Origin: Mesorhizobium silamurunense
Lineage (GTDB): Bacteria > Pseudomonadota > Alphaproteobacteria > Rhizobiales > Rhizobiaceae
Direction of reading: 5' to 3'
Length of the DNA stretch: 64,000 nucleotides
NCBI RefSeq assembly: GCF_014843825.1
Contig: NZ_JHQR01000047.1
Span: 1 to 64,000, forward strand
Program-made: the position numbers and the translations under genes
The notes under the pieces: model-generated
Told to the model about the DNA's origin: nothing
The model's database searches: none
What the model saw: only the letters and a program-made list of their open reading frames with translations
Shown: positions 1 to 8,009 of the stretch, piece by piece
Layout: each line of letters opens with the position of its first letter
Position numbering within the stretch: the first letter of the stretch is position 1

Positions 1-1
1 G

Positions 2-1060
2 TTCGACGATGACGGGCCGACAATCACGGTCGACGACATCTTGAACGGGACCTACGCCGCAGGCGGGAGCAGCACTTGGTCCGACGCTCCTGGCGCGGAC
101 GGGTTCAAGTCGCTGAACGTGACCTTCAACGACTACACAATCGACGCTAACTCCACTGTAACCGTCAATACCTCGCTCGGGACACTGACGACAACCAATG
201 CGGACGGGAACTATGTCTTCAACGGGACGATCACCGACGACTTCACTAACGACGGCGTCGTCAACCCTCAGCCGGTGGCGTTCAAGCTGACGTTCGATGC
301 GGTCGATCCGGGGTCCGGCACCTACAACATCCAGCTGACAACCCCGCCCGGGTCGATAACGACGATTTCGACCGCGAACGGAAGCCTCGGTGCGGGCGGA
401 CCGGATCCGGTGCAGACGCTGACGATCGGAAACCGGGCAATTGTGTTCTCGGCCGTCAAGGCCACTACGGCGACAGGCCCTATCGAAGCCAATCTCGACA
501 AGACCGAAGCCCAAATTCAGACCAACCCCCTGCCGTCCTATATCGACCCGGCGGCGATGAATGTCAGCACCTCGGGCATCGGGGTGGCCAACAACAACTT
601 CGAGGGTAACGCCCTTGGCGGCGTCGACGGCCAGACGACAAAGGGAGGTGCCTACGACGAAAGCTTCGTCGTTGACCCGACGGCTTTCCTGGTCAGCAGC
701 ATGAAGATCTTCATCGACAATTCGGTCGGCGGCTACGACCCCTCGACCGAGGGCCTCTTCTACAGGACCTACACCCGCAACCCCGACAACTCGATCACCG
801 TGGGCGCGATTACCAAGGTGACGACTCTCACTTCAGAAGCCGGCGGGCAAGTGAGCTTCGTCATCCCCTCCATCGACCAAAAGAACGACTTGGACGCGGT
901 CCAGCTCTTCATGGGTTCGGGCACCGTGAAGGTCCCGGTGATCGAGTTCAATATTTCCAACACGTTCAACCCGGAGCCGCTCAACATGAACTTCACGGCA
1001 ACCATCGCCGATGGCGATAATGATACCAAGAGCGACCCGTTCTCGATCCAGGTCGCTTAA
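2..1060 (+). CDS. C-terminal part of a large repeat-type type I secreted protein (5' truncated)
   Basis: The frame is open from base 2, so the gene begins outside the window and only about 352 C-terminal residues are visible. The fragment starts with a DDDGPTITV stretch and ends with a TATIADGDNDT...FSIQV motif. Both are typical of the Asp/Gly-rich beta-sandwich repeats (VCBS, DUF5801 or T1SS-143 type) of giant adhesins exported by type I systems. The composition is rich in Asp, Asn, Thr and Gly, with almost no Lys and no Cys. No clear RTX nonapeptide array is seen here. The exporter genes lie directly downstream, so this is probably their substrate. The family is inferred from composition and motifs. 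The exact repeat class is uncertain. Confidence 0.75.
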   Translation, partial: FDDDGPTITVDDILNGTYAAGGSSTWSDAPGADGFKSLNVTFNDYTIDANSTVTVNTSLGTLTTTNADGNYVFNGTITDDFTNDGVVNPQPVAFKLTFDAVDPGSGTYNIQLTTPPGSITTISTANGSLGAGGPDPVQTLTIGNRAIVFSAVKATTATGPIEANLDKTEAQIQTNPLPSYIDPAAMNVSTSGIGVANNNFEGNALGGVDGQTTKGGAYDESFVVDPTAFLVSSMKIFIDNSVGGYDPSTEGLFYRTYTRNPDNSITVGAITKVTTLTSEAGGQVSFVIPSIDQKNDLDAVQLFMGSGTVKVPVIEFNISNTFNPEPLNMNFTATIADGDNDTKSDPFSIQVA

Positions 1061-1072
1061 CGCGCATGCGCA

Positions 1073-1104
1073 GCGGCCGGGCCGAAAGCCCGGCCGCCTT
1101 TTTT
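1073..1104 (+). terminator. Rho-independent terminator after the secreted protein gene
   Basis: A perfect 10-bp stem, GCGGCCGGGC paired with GCCCGGCCGC around the loop CGAAA, is followed by CTTTTTT. It begins 12 bases after the stop codon of the secreted protein. It separates that gene from the small gene and exporter downstream, which may therefore be expressed at a lower level or from their own promoter. Confidence 0.9.
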
Positions 1105-1115
1105 GGGGTAGGTAA

Positions 1116-1499
1116 ATGGACGTAGTGCCCGAAACCTTTGTCGACGCGTTTGGCGAGATCTCGCTCAAGCACGGCATGATCCGCATCGAGCTGGTGTCGC
1201 TGTCGGGCTCCGAGCCGCGCGTTACGCAGCGGCTGATTACCAGCCTGCAGGCCTTCTCTCAAATGCTGCAGACGCAGAACGGCATGCGCGAACAGCTCGA
1301 GAAGGCGGGCGTGATGCGGTCGCAGGGAGCCGAGCCGGGCTCCCAGCCCACGTCTCCCCCGCCGGTCGGAGAGGAAACGGGAGAGGCTGGAGCGACGGTG
1401 GTGCGGCTGATGCCGCAGCCGGCATGGCCTGCTGCGGCAACGCCCGCGGCAACGGCGCTGCGGTTGCCGAAATCGCCAAATTTCAGCGACGAGCAATAG
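1116..1499 (+). CDS. Hypothetical 127-aa protein between a secreted substrate and its exporter
   Basis: I do not recognise the family. The protein is soluble, with no signal peptide or membrane segment. Residues 1 to about 70 look folded and helical (EISLKHGMIRIELVS, then a Gln/Leu-rich helix). The remainder is Pro/Ala/Ser-rich and probably disordered. It starts at an ATG preceded by GGGTAGGTAA, only about 12 bases after the terminator of the upstream gene. It is codirectional with the ABC exporter, which follows after 142 bases. Position suggests an accessory role in expression or export of the large protein, but nothing in the sequence proves that. The coding call rests on strand, spacing and a reasonable ribosome binding site. 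Confidence 0.6.
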   Translation: MDVVPETFVDAFGEISLKHGMIRIELVSLSGSEPRVTQRLITSLQAFSQMLQTQNGMREQLEKAGVMRSQGAEPGSQPTSPPPVGEETGEAGATVVRLMPQPAWPAAATPAATALRLPKSPNFSDEQ

Positions 1500-1641
1500 C
1501 CGAAATGCGTCAGTGCCTCATGCCGAACAGAGCCCCTCTCCGCTTGTCATGGCGCTGCGGAAGCGGGAGCACGCCGAGGCCCGTTAGCGTCACGGCGCCC
1601 GGCCACGCGCCGACCAGCCGGCACGCCGCGGAGCGAGAGCC

Positions 1642-4008
1642 ATGAACGATCTCTACGGCGAACTGAATCGCTGGTTGTCCGATGCGCTCGCCACTCTCGA
1701 CGCCGCCGGGCGCGGGCTGGTCGCCGAGTGGCTCCACAGGCCGAGCCCCCCGGGTCAGTTCCTGCTGTGTACGGTGTTCGTATGGCTCGTCCTGATCTGG
1801 ATGACCCGAACGCGCTCCTCCACGCTCCGCGCCGTCAAGGGTGACACTGCGAGTTATCTGCGCGGCAACGTGGAAGGATCTCCGGTCGAAACAGCGCTGC
1901 AGTGCCTTGTCGCCATCGGGCGGCATTACGGCATCGATCTTTCCCCCGAGCGCATCAAGCACGACTTTGCGCTGAGGCCCGACGACGACATCACCCGGCT
2001 GCTGCCGAGGATCGCCCGCAGCAGCGGCATGCGCAGCCGCAAATTGAAGGTCGGCTGGAAGGACCTGCAACGCCTCGGCGACGCCTATCCGGTGATCGCC
2101 CGGCTGACAAACGGCAACAGCGTCGTCCTGCTCGGATTCAACGAGAATAAGGTCGGGATCCTCGACCCCCTTGCTGACCGCCTCGCGATATTGCCCCTCG
2201 ACCAGGCGACGTTCTGCAGGAAGTGGACCGGCGAGCTCCTGCTGCTGCGCCGCACCTTCGCGCTGGGGGATGAGAGCCGGCCCTTCGGCTTTACCTGGTT
2301 CCTCCCGGAAGTCGTCCGCAACGGCGCGATGTTCCGGGACATCGCGGTGGCGGCGGTCGCGCTGCAGGTGCTGGCGCTTGCCCTGCCGATCTTCATCCAG
2401 ATCACGGTCGACAAGGTGCTCGTGCACCAAGCCTATACGACGCTCGCTGTGCTCGCCATCGGGGTCAGCGCCGCAGTCCTGTTCGACGCGATTTTCAACT
2501 ATCTGCGGCGCATCCTGCTGGTCTACGCCTCGGCGCGGATCGATGTGCGCACCTCGATCCGCACCTTCGCGCGTCTGCTGTCGTTGCCGATCGACTTCTT
2601 CGAGCGCGCCTCGGCCGGCGTCATCACCAAGCACATGCAGCAGGTCGAGAAGATCCGGGAGTTTCTGACCGGCCGCCTCTTCCTGACGTTGCTCGACGCC
2701 ACCTCGCTGCTGGTCATCGTGCCGCTGCTGTTCCTCTACAGCGGCCGCCTCGCCACAATGGTGCTCGGCTTTTCCGCCCTCACCGCTTGTGTGATCGGCG
2801 GGCTGATCCCGCTCTACCGCCGCAAGTTGCGCGTCCTTTACGAGGCCGAAGGGCAGCGTCAGGCCTATCTCGTCGAGACCATCCACGGCATGGAAACGGT
2901 CAAGGGGTTGGCGACCGAGCCCTTGCGCCAGCGCGACTGGGACGCGCTCTGCGCCCAGGCCGCCGAGTCGCGGTTCGACGTCGGGCGGATTTCGACCTCG
3001 GCGCAGGCGGTGATCGGGCTTCTCGAAAAGCTGCTGACGGTTGCGGTTGTCGGCTTCGGCGCCCTGCTGGTCTTCGACAACCAGATGACGGTGGGCGCGC
3101 TGATCGCGTTCAACATGCTGTCGGGCCGGGTCACCACGCCGCTCTCACAGATCGTCGGTCTGGTGCAAGGCTACCAGGAGGCCGGGCTCTCGGTGCGAAT
3201 GCTCGGCAACATCATGAACCGCAGTCCGGAGCGGCCACCGAATGTGCGCGGCCTGCGCCCGCCGATCGCGGGCACTGTCGAGTTCGAGCATGTGATCTTC
3301 CGCTACAGCGAAAGCGCTCCACCGGCCCTGAACGACGTGTCGCTGACCATCCCGGTCGGTTCGGTTTTCGGCATCGTCGGGCGGAGCGGCTCGGGCAAGT
3401 CGACATTGACGCGGCTGATGCGCGGCACGTACCCGATCCAGCACGGCTCGGTGCGGATCGACGGTCATGAAATTCGCGAGCTCGACCTCCCGCATCTGCG
3501 CAGCAACGTCGGCGTCGTGATGCAGCAGTGCTTTCTGTTCCGCGGCACCGTGCGCGAGAACATCGGGGCGACCAGGCCAGATGCGACCCTGGAGGAGATC
3601 GTCCACGCCGCGACGATGGCGGGCGCCGACGAGTTCATCAAGCTTCTGCCGCAGGGCTACGACACCTTGCTCGAGGAGGGCGGCACCAACCTGTCGGGCG
3701 GCCAGCAGCAGCGCCTGTCGATCGCTCGTGCCTTGCTGCGCCAACCGCGCATCCTCATCCTGGACGAGGCGACCTCCGCGCTTGATCCCGAGAGCGAGGC
3801 GATCGTCCAGGCAAACCTTGCCCGCATTGCCGAGGGGCGAACCGTGGTCATGGTTTCGCACCGTCTGTCCTCGCTCGTCGCAGCGGACGCCATTGTCATG
3901 CTCGATCGCGGCCGGATCGTCGATCACGGGAAGCATGGCGAACTTCTGTCCCGCTGCATGACTTACCGACAGCTATGGAACCAGCAGAACAGGCATCTTG
4001 CCCGATGA
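1642..4008 (+). CDS. Type I secretion ABC exporter with C39-like domain (HlyB/LapB type)
   Basis: Inner-membrane ATPase-permease of a type I secretion system, 788 aa. Residues about 60-180 form a C39-peptidase-like domain without a clear catalytic Cys, as in substrate-docking C39-like domains of HlyB-type exporters. A six-helix ABC membrane region follows (about 230-520). The nucleotide-binding domain has Walker A GRSGSGKST (near residue 580), signature LSGGQQQRLS (near 684), Walker B ILILDEATSALD (near 706) and an H-loop His in VSHRL (near 740). The stop overlaps the start of the HlyD adaptor gene as ATGA, so the two are translationally coupled. Its likely substrate is the large secreted protein encoded upstream. 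A TolC-like outer-membrane partner is not in the window. Confidence 0.93.
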   Translation: MNDLYGELNRWLSDALATLDAAGRGLVAEWLHRPSPPGQFLLCTVFVWLVLIWMTRTRSSTLRAVKGDTASYLRGNVEGSPVETALQCLVAIGRHYGIDLSPERIKHDFALRPDDDITRLLPRIARSSGMRSRKLKVGWKDLQRLGDAYPVIARLTNGNSVVLLGFNENKVGILDPLADRLAILPLDQATFCRKWTGELLLLRRTFALGDESRPFGFTWFLPEVVRNGAMFRDIAVAAVALQVLALALPIFIQITVDKVLVHQAYTTLAVLAIGVSAAVLFDAIFNYLRRILLVYASARIDVRTSIRTFARLLSLPIDFFERASAGVITKHMQQVEKIREFLTGRLFLTLLDATSLLVIVPLLFLYSGRLATMVLGFSALTACVIGGLIPLYRRKLRVLYEAEGQRQAYLVETIHGMETVKGLATEPLRQRDWDALCAQAAESRFDVGRISTSAQAVIGLLEKLLTVAVVGFGALLVFDNQMTVGALIAFNMLSGRVTTPLSQIVGLVQGYQEAGLSVRMLGNIMNRSPERPPNVRGLRPPIAGTVEFEHVIFRYSESAPPALNDVSLTIPVGSVFGIVGRSGSGKSTLTRLMRGTYPIQHGSVRIDGHEIRELDLPHLRSNVGVVMQQCFLFRGTVRENIGATRPDATLEEIVHAATMAGADEFIKLLPQGYDTLLEEGGTNLSGGQQQRLSIARALLRQPRILILDEATSALDPESEAIVQANLARIAEGRTVVMVSHRLSSLVAADAIVMLDRGRIVDHGKHGELLSRCMTYRQLWNQQNRHLAR

Positions 4009-5327
4009 GCACGCTCCTTCCAGCGGTGAGAGACTTTCAAAGCGATGCCCGCAAGATCGACGAGCGGCGTCCGCCCTGGGTCGTGGGGGCCACGCTGTAC
4101 GTACTTGTCGCGGTTATCATGGTCGCAGGCATTTGGGCGTCGGTGGCCAAGGTCGACCAGATCGTGGTCGCACGGGGCAAGCTGGTGACGACGGCCTCGA
4201 TGATTGTGGTGCAGCCGCTCGAGATCTCGACCGTGCGCAGCATCGACGCCAAGGTGGGCGACATCGTGCGCAAAGGCGACGCATTGGCGACCCTCGACGC
4301 GACTTTCAGTGAAGCCGATGCCGATCAATTGCGGGGAAAGGTCGCGAGCCTCGCCGCGCAAATCGGGCGGCTCGAGTCCGAGCTCGACGACCGGCCGTAC
4401 AAGCCCCAAAACCTGGATGACGAAACGCGCCTGCAGTCGACGATATGGATCCGAAGGATCGAGGAGAACAAGGCAAAGCTGGCCTCTTACGATCGGCAGA
4501 TCCGTAATGTTCAAGCCCAGATGGCGACCAAGAGCGCCGATCGCGAGGCATTGGAGGTTCGCCTTGGCGTGGCAAAGGATCTCGAGACGATGCGGGACGT
4601 TCTGGTGAAGAGGGAGGTCGGCTCGAAGATCGACTATCTCTCTGCCAAAGGTCAGCGGCTGCAGGTCGAGCAGGAATTTCTGCTTGCGGGCAATAACATG
4701 GCTGAGCTCGAGGAGAATGTGGAGCGCTTGAAGGCCGAGGAAGCGGCTTACCTCGCAGAGTTCCGCCAGAAGACCGCTGAGGACCTGGTCCAAGCGCGCC
4801 GCGAACACGATGCCGCGGCCAGAGAACTCGACAAGGCGGTGCGGCGGAAGGCTGTCACGGTGCTAACCGCACCCGCCGACGCGATCGTGCTCGAAGTGGC
4901 GCAGCGCTCTGTTGGCTCGGTCTTGAAAGAAGCAGAGCCGCTCTACACCCTCGTTCCTCTGGGCTCTCCGTTAGAGGCAGAAGTGTCTGTCGAGGGGCTC
5001 GATGTCGGCCACGTCGAGCCCGGCAGTGAAGTTCGCCTGAAACTCGAGGCGTGGCCCTTCCAGAAGCACGGTACCCTGTCCGGTAAGGTTCGAACCGTCT
5101 CGGACGACACCTTCACGCCGGATCCGAAGAATGGTGGGCAGCAGCGTCCTTACTACAAGGCACGGGTGGAGTTGACCGCGACCGACCTGCGTGATGTGCC
5201 GAGCAGTTTTCGCTTGATCCCCGGCATGGCGGTATCCGCGGAGATCAAGGTGGGTAACCGCACGATCTTGTCATATTTCCTCTATCCGCTCCTGCGTGGT
5301 CTCGACGAAAGCATCCGCGAACCCTGA
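4005..5327 (+). CDS. HlyD family type I secretion periplasmic adaptor
   Basis: Membrane fusion protein that bridges the ABC exporter and an outer-membrane channel. From the ATG at 4005 it is 440 aa: a short cytoplasmic N-terminus, one membrane helix (about residues 27-47), a lipoyl half-domain, a long coiled coil (about 110-290), then the second lipoyl half and beta-barrel domain ending in LIPGMAVSAEIKVGNRTILSYFLYPLL. That ending is typical of HlyD/PrsE proteins. The chosen start gives a 4-base ATGA overlap with the exporter gene. An in-frame ATG at 3975 would add 10 residues and cannot be excluded. The operon context supports a dedicated secretion system. Confidence 0.9.
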   Translation: MSTLLPAVRDFQSDARKIDERRPPWVVGATLYVLVAVIMVAGIWASVAKVDQIVVARGKLVTTASMIVVQPLEISTVRSIDAKVGDIVRKGDALATLDATFSEADADQLRGKVASLAAQIGRLESELDDRPYKPQNLDDETRLQSTIWIRRIEENKAKLASYDRQIRNVQAQMATKSADREALEVRLGVAKDLETMRDVLVKREVGSKIDYLSAKGQRLQVEQEFLLAGNNMAELEENVERLKAEEAAYLAEFRQKTAEDLVQARREHDAAARELDKAVRRKAVTVLTAPADAIVLEVAQRSVGSVLKEAEPLYTLVPLGSPLEAEVSVEGLDVGHVEPGSEVRLKLEAWPFQKHGTLSGKVRTVSDDTFTPDPKNGGQQRPYYKARVELTATDLRDVPSSFRLIPGMAVSAEIKVGNRTILSYFLYPLLRGLDESIREP

Positions 5328-5857
5328 GTCACGAAGCTAACGCGAACCGACGTTTTCTGGAGCGAGCGGTCGCTGACAACGGTTCACAGCACACGCACTT
5401 GGCGCCTCGTTCTTGACGCTGTTGACGTCCGGCTGACAGGCCGGCGATTCAACTCGCCATTGCTGGAGCTCAGGGACGCAGAGTTCTCTTGCACGGATCT
5501 GTCCTATGAAAATGGGGCTGGCCCGAGTTCCTCTTGCTCAAACAGGGAAGGTGCTGCCCGCGGGCTGCAGCCAAGTTCCCTGGTGAATCGGTCCGTGAGA
5601 TAGCGCACCTGTAACGTCAGCCCGAGCAACGATCAGTCGTCTCTGAGTCTCTGCGCCATGATCCTGACCGGCGAGCACACTTTGCTCGACTACATGCTGG
5701 CGCCGGTCGAGGCTTCGCTCACGCGTACCTTCAGGGAAAATTAGAGACGCGGCAGCGCTGACGCGCACCGCCACTCGGCGTCGGCCACTGGGGGCCGGCG
5801 CTCCATCAACTCAAGGGTCCGGCTTCCGTCAGGAGCAGCCAGAGGATCCGGGTAGCG
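5328..5857. other. Gene-poor stretch holding a HlyD remnant
   Basis: This stretch of about 530 bases lies between the HlyD adaptor gene and the DUF982 gene. Apart from the HlyD-like C-terminal remnant at 5658-5744 I see no supported gene, RNA or strong terminator in it. It looks like degraded sequence left by a lost or duplicated secretion gene. Confidence 0.5.
5658..5744 (+). pseudogene. Remnant of a second HlyD-type adaptor (C-terminal end only)
   Basis: A 28-codon open segment reads MILTGEHTLLDYMLAPVEAS followed by LTRTFREN and a stop. This matches the usual extreme C-terminus of HlyD/PrsE adaptors (pattern: Gly-Met-Pro-x-Glu, then Thr-Gly-x-x-Thr, then Tyr-Leu-x-x-Pro, ending Arg-x-Phe-Arg-Glu). 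The intact adaptor 330 bases upstream ends differently (LSYFLYPLLRGLDESIREP), so this is not simply its tail. The same frame is closed by a stop at 5601-5603 and no HlyD sequence is visible before the remnant. It is probably what remains of a replaced or duplicated adaptor gene. Confidence 0.6.
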
Positions 5858-6160
5858 CTACCGCCTCAAGGCGTAGACATTGTCCGTCGACGCGCCGCCC
5901 AGAGGCAGCGCCATGTCGTCGTCGAGAATCCGGGTGATGCGGGCAAAGCCGACAAAGGCTTTTCTCGCTTCCTCGGCCGACATCTTGCCCGCCATCGCAG
6001 CCGAGCAGCAATTCAAGGCACACTGGTAAACCGGTCCGCGCCGGCCGGCCGGCCATTTCCGCAGGAACACCATCGCTTCGGAGACGCTGTCGACTTCCTC
6101 CAAGGGGTATCCCTGCCCACGCGCGATCCGCACTGGGGTAAAGAAATGCAAGCGATCCAT
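5858..6160 (-). CDS. DUF982 domain-containing protein
   Basis: A 100-aa protein with the DUF982 pattern: an N-terminal F.PV segment, V.S..EA..FL..WP (residues about 25-40), a Cys/Ala-rich helix and an ARKAF..FARI helix. DUF982 proteins are small, often multicopy proteins of rhizobia with no known function. The ATG at 6160 is chosen because GGGAGG lies 7 bases upstream; a GTG at 6184 would overrun that site. It stands alone and points away from the NCS1 transporter gene. Confidence 0.8.
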   Translation of the reverse strand: MDRLHFFTPVRIARGQGYPLEEVDSVSEAMVFLRKWPAGRRGPVYQCALNCCSAAMAGKMSAEEARKAFVGFARITRILDDDMALPLGGASTDNVYALRR

Positions 6161-6468
6161 CGTTATCCTCCCGGTCGACCGCAACGCGGCCGAACCGCAT
6201 TAAACGCATGTCCAGGGGTTTGGTTCCAAACGAATTTGGTTGCTGGTCGAAAAAGTCTGGAACCGGCGGCCCGCTGTGCGGACTCTGCAGCAAAAGGTCG
6301 GCCGACTCAAGCTACGATGCCGACTCGGAACCGGCGACAACGATGATTCTCATTGAATGTCTTTAAGGCGAAAGCCGGCAAATGGGTTGCTTGCCGGTTC
6401 CCCTGCGTCAGGCTTAACCTCGACGGTTAACGCGTGAGGGCGCGTTTTGCAAAAGGGGAACACTTGCA
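6161..6468. other. Divergent promoter region of DUF982 and NCS1 genes
   Basis: About 308 bases without a gene between two divergent genes. The notable element is the interrupted palindrome TTAACC-TCGAC-GGTTAA at 6414-6430, about 40 bases before the transporter start. A ribosome binding site, AGGGGA, precedes the ATG at 6469. Nothing else in the stretch is supported. Confidence 0.5.
6414..6430. promoter_or_regulatory. Candidate operator upstream of the NCS1 transporter
   Basis: Perfect 6-bp arms TTAACC and GGTTAA are separated by 5 bases and centred 47 bases before the transporter start codon. This position fits a repressor or activator site for a purine/pyrimidine uptake gene. The regulator is unknown. 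The TTAA spacing (9 bases) does not match the 7-base spacing of CtrA boxes. Confidence 0.35.
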
Positions 6469-7944
6469 ATGACCATACAAGGCGCATCGACCATACAAGG
6501 CGCATCGCCCGGCCTCTACAACGAGGATCTGGCTCCGGCAACGGTCAGGAACTGGGGACCGTTTTCGATCTTCAACGTCTGGACCTCCGACGTCCACAGC
6601 CTCTGGGGCTACTATCTCGCCGCCAGTCTGTTCCTGTTCTGCGGCGGCTTCGTCAACTTCATCATCGCCATCGGCATCGGCTCGCTGATCATCTACGCGT
6701 TGATGAACCTGGTCGGCTATGCCGGCGTGAAGACCGGCGTGCCCTACCCCGTGCTTGCGCGCGCCTCCTTCGGCATCTGGGGCGCCAACATCCCGGCGCT
6801 GGTGCGCGCCGTCGTCGCCTGCTTCTGGTACGGCGCGCAGACAGCCGCCGCATCGGGCGCGATCGTGGCGCTGCTGACCCGGCTGCAGTGGTTCGACGAG
6901 CTCAACAAGAGCTCGCATCTTCTCGGCCATTCCACCCTGGAAGTGATCTGCTTCGTCGTCATCTGGGCGCTGCAGCTTTTGATCATCCAGAAAGGCATGG
7001 AAACGGTGCGCCGCTTCCAGGATTGGGCCGGCCCCGCCGTGTGGGTGATGATGCTCATCCTGGCGATCTATCTCTGCGTCAAGTCGGGCACTTTCGCCTT
7101 CACCAGCGATATTCCGATGGACGTGCTGCTCGACAAGACCAAGGATGCCGGCGTGCCGGGTCAACCGGGATCGTGGACGGCCCTGTTCGCGGTGGCGGCG
7201 ATCTGGGTGACCTATTTCTCGGCTCTCTACCTCAACTTCTGCGACTTCGCCCGCTACGCGCCGGACAATGCGGCGCTGCGCAAGGGCAACATCTGGGGCC
7301 TGCCCGTCAACCTCATCCTGTTCTCGCTGGTCGCCGGCGTCACCACGATCGCCGCCTACGACGTCTATCACGAGGTGCTGCTGCATCCCGACCAGATCTC
7401 GGCCAAGTTCGACAGCTGGTTCCTGGCGGCTCTCGCGGCGCTGACCTTCGCTGTGGCGACGCTCGGAATCAACGTCGTGGCGAACTTCGTCTCGCCGGCC
7501 TTCGACTTCTCCAACGTCTTCCCGCGCCAGATCGACTTCAAGAAGGGCGGCTATATCGCAGCGTTGATTGCACTCGTGCTGTATCCCTTCGCGCCCTGGG
7601 AAGGCAGCGCAGCCTCCTTCGTCAACATCATCGGCGCGACGATGGGGCCGATCTTCGGCGTGATGATGGTCGACTACTATCTCATCCGGAAGGGTGAGGT
7701 CGACGTCAACGCGCTCTACCTTGAGGACGGCGAGTTCCGCTACCAGGGCGGCTGGCACGTCAACGCCTTCATCGCCGCCGGCATCGGCGCGATCTTCTCC
7801 TCGATCCTGCCCAACTTCACCAACTGGCTGCCGTCCTGGTGGGGCGTCTATGGCTGGTTCTTCGGCGTAGCGATCGCGGGTGCCGTCTATTACGTGCTGC
7901 GCACCATGGCGCTGGGCGCAGGCGTCCGGACGGCAAAGGCTTGA
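6469..7944 (+). CDS. NCS1 family nucleobase:cation symporter
   Basis: Inner-membrane secondary transporter of the NCS1 family (PF02133), 491 aa with about 12 hydrophobic segments. Family motifs are seen: an N-terminal NEDLAP..VRNWGPFSIFNVW segment, then GVPYPVLARASFGIWGANIPALVRA, and later NLILFSLVAGVTT. Members take up uracil, allantoin, hydantoins, cytosine or similar; the substrate cannot be read from the sequence. The N-terminus carries an exact 18-base tandem duplication (6472-6489 and 6490-6507) giving TIQGAS twice. AGGGGA precedes the ATG. The gene is followed at once by a palindromic repeat shared with the convergent DUF1697 gene. Confidence 0.9.
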   Translation: MTIQGASTIQGASPGLYNEDLAPATVRNWGPFSIFNVWTSDVHSLWGYYLAASLFLFCGGFVNFIIAIGIGSLIIYALMNLVGYAGVKTGVPYPVLARASFGIWGANIPALVRAVVACFWYGAQTAAASGAIVALLTRLQWFDELNKSSHLLGHSTLEVICFVVIWALQLLIIQKGMETVRRFQDWAGPAVWVMMLILAIYLCVKSGTFAFTSDIPMDVLLDKTKDAGVPGQPGSWTALFAVAAIWVTYFSALYLNFCDFARYAPDNAALRKGNIWGLPVNLILFSLVAGVTTIAAYDVYHEVLLHPDQISAKFDSWFLAALAALTFAVATLGINVVANFVSPAFDFSNVFPRQIDFKKGGYIAALIALVLYPFAPWEGSAASFVNIIGATMGPIFGVMMVDYYLIRKGEVDVNALYLEDGEFRYQGGWHVNAFIAAGIGAIFSSILPNFTNWLPSWWGVYGWFFGVAIAGAVYYVLRTMALGAGVRTAKA

Positions 7945-7949
7945 AAATG

Positions 7950-8009
7950 AGGCAGTAGGCGTTAGGCAATAGGGAACGCACCCCTACTGCCTACTGCCCA
8001 CTGCCTACC
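7950..8009. repeat. Imperfect palindromic repeat, copy 1, between convergent genes
   Basis: A left arm of 25 bases (AGGCAGTAGGC..., 7950-7974) pairs with a right arm (7983-8007) at 21 of 25 positions around a loop of about 8 bases. It is built from GCAGTAGG-like heptamer units. It starts 6 bases after the NCS1 stop and runs into the 3' end of the DUF1697 gene, supplying that gene's last codons and TAG stop. A second copy lies at 25068-25122 in the same kind of convergent junction. It could act as a bidirectional terminator. Confidence 0.8.

Noticed and set aside
1510-2886. A 458-codon minus-strand open frame opposite the ABC exporter
   Set aside because: It is a shadow of the exporter gene, rich in Asp/Glu/Arg/Gln, with no domain.
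5538-5774. A 78-codon minus-strand open frame downstream of the HlyD gene
   Set aside because: No similarity to known families and no ribosome binding site; the opposite strand of the same DNA reads as a HlyD remnant.
6414-6430. CtrA box upstream of the NCS1 gene
   Set aside because: The TTAA elements are 9 bases apart rather than 7, so it is recorded only as an unassigned palindrome.
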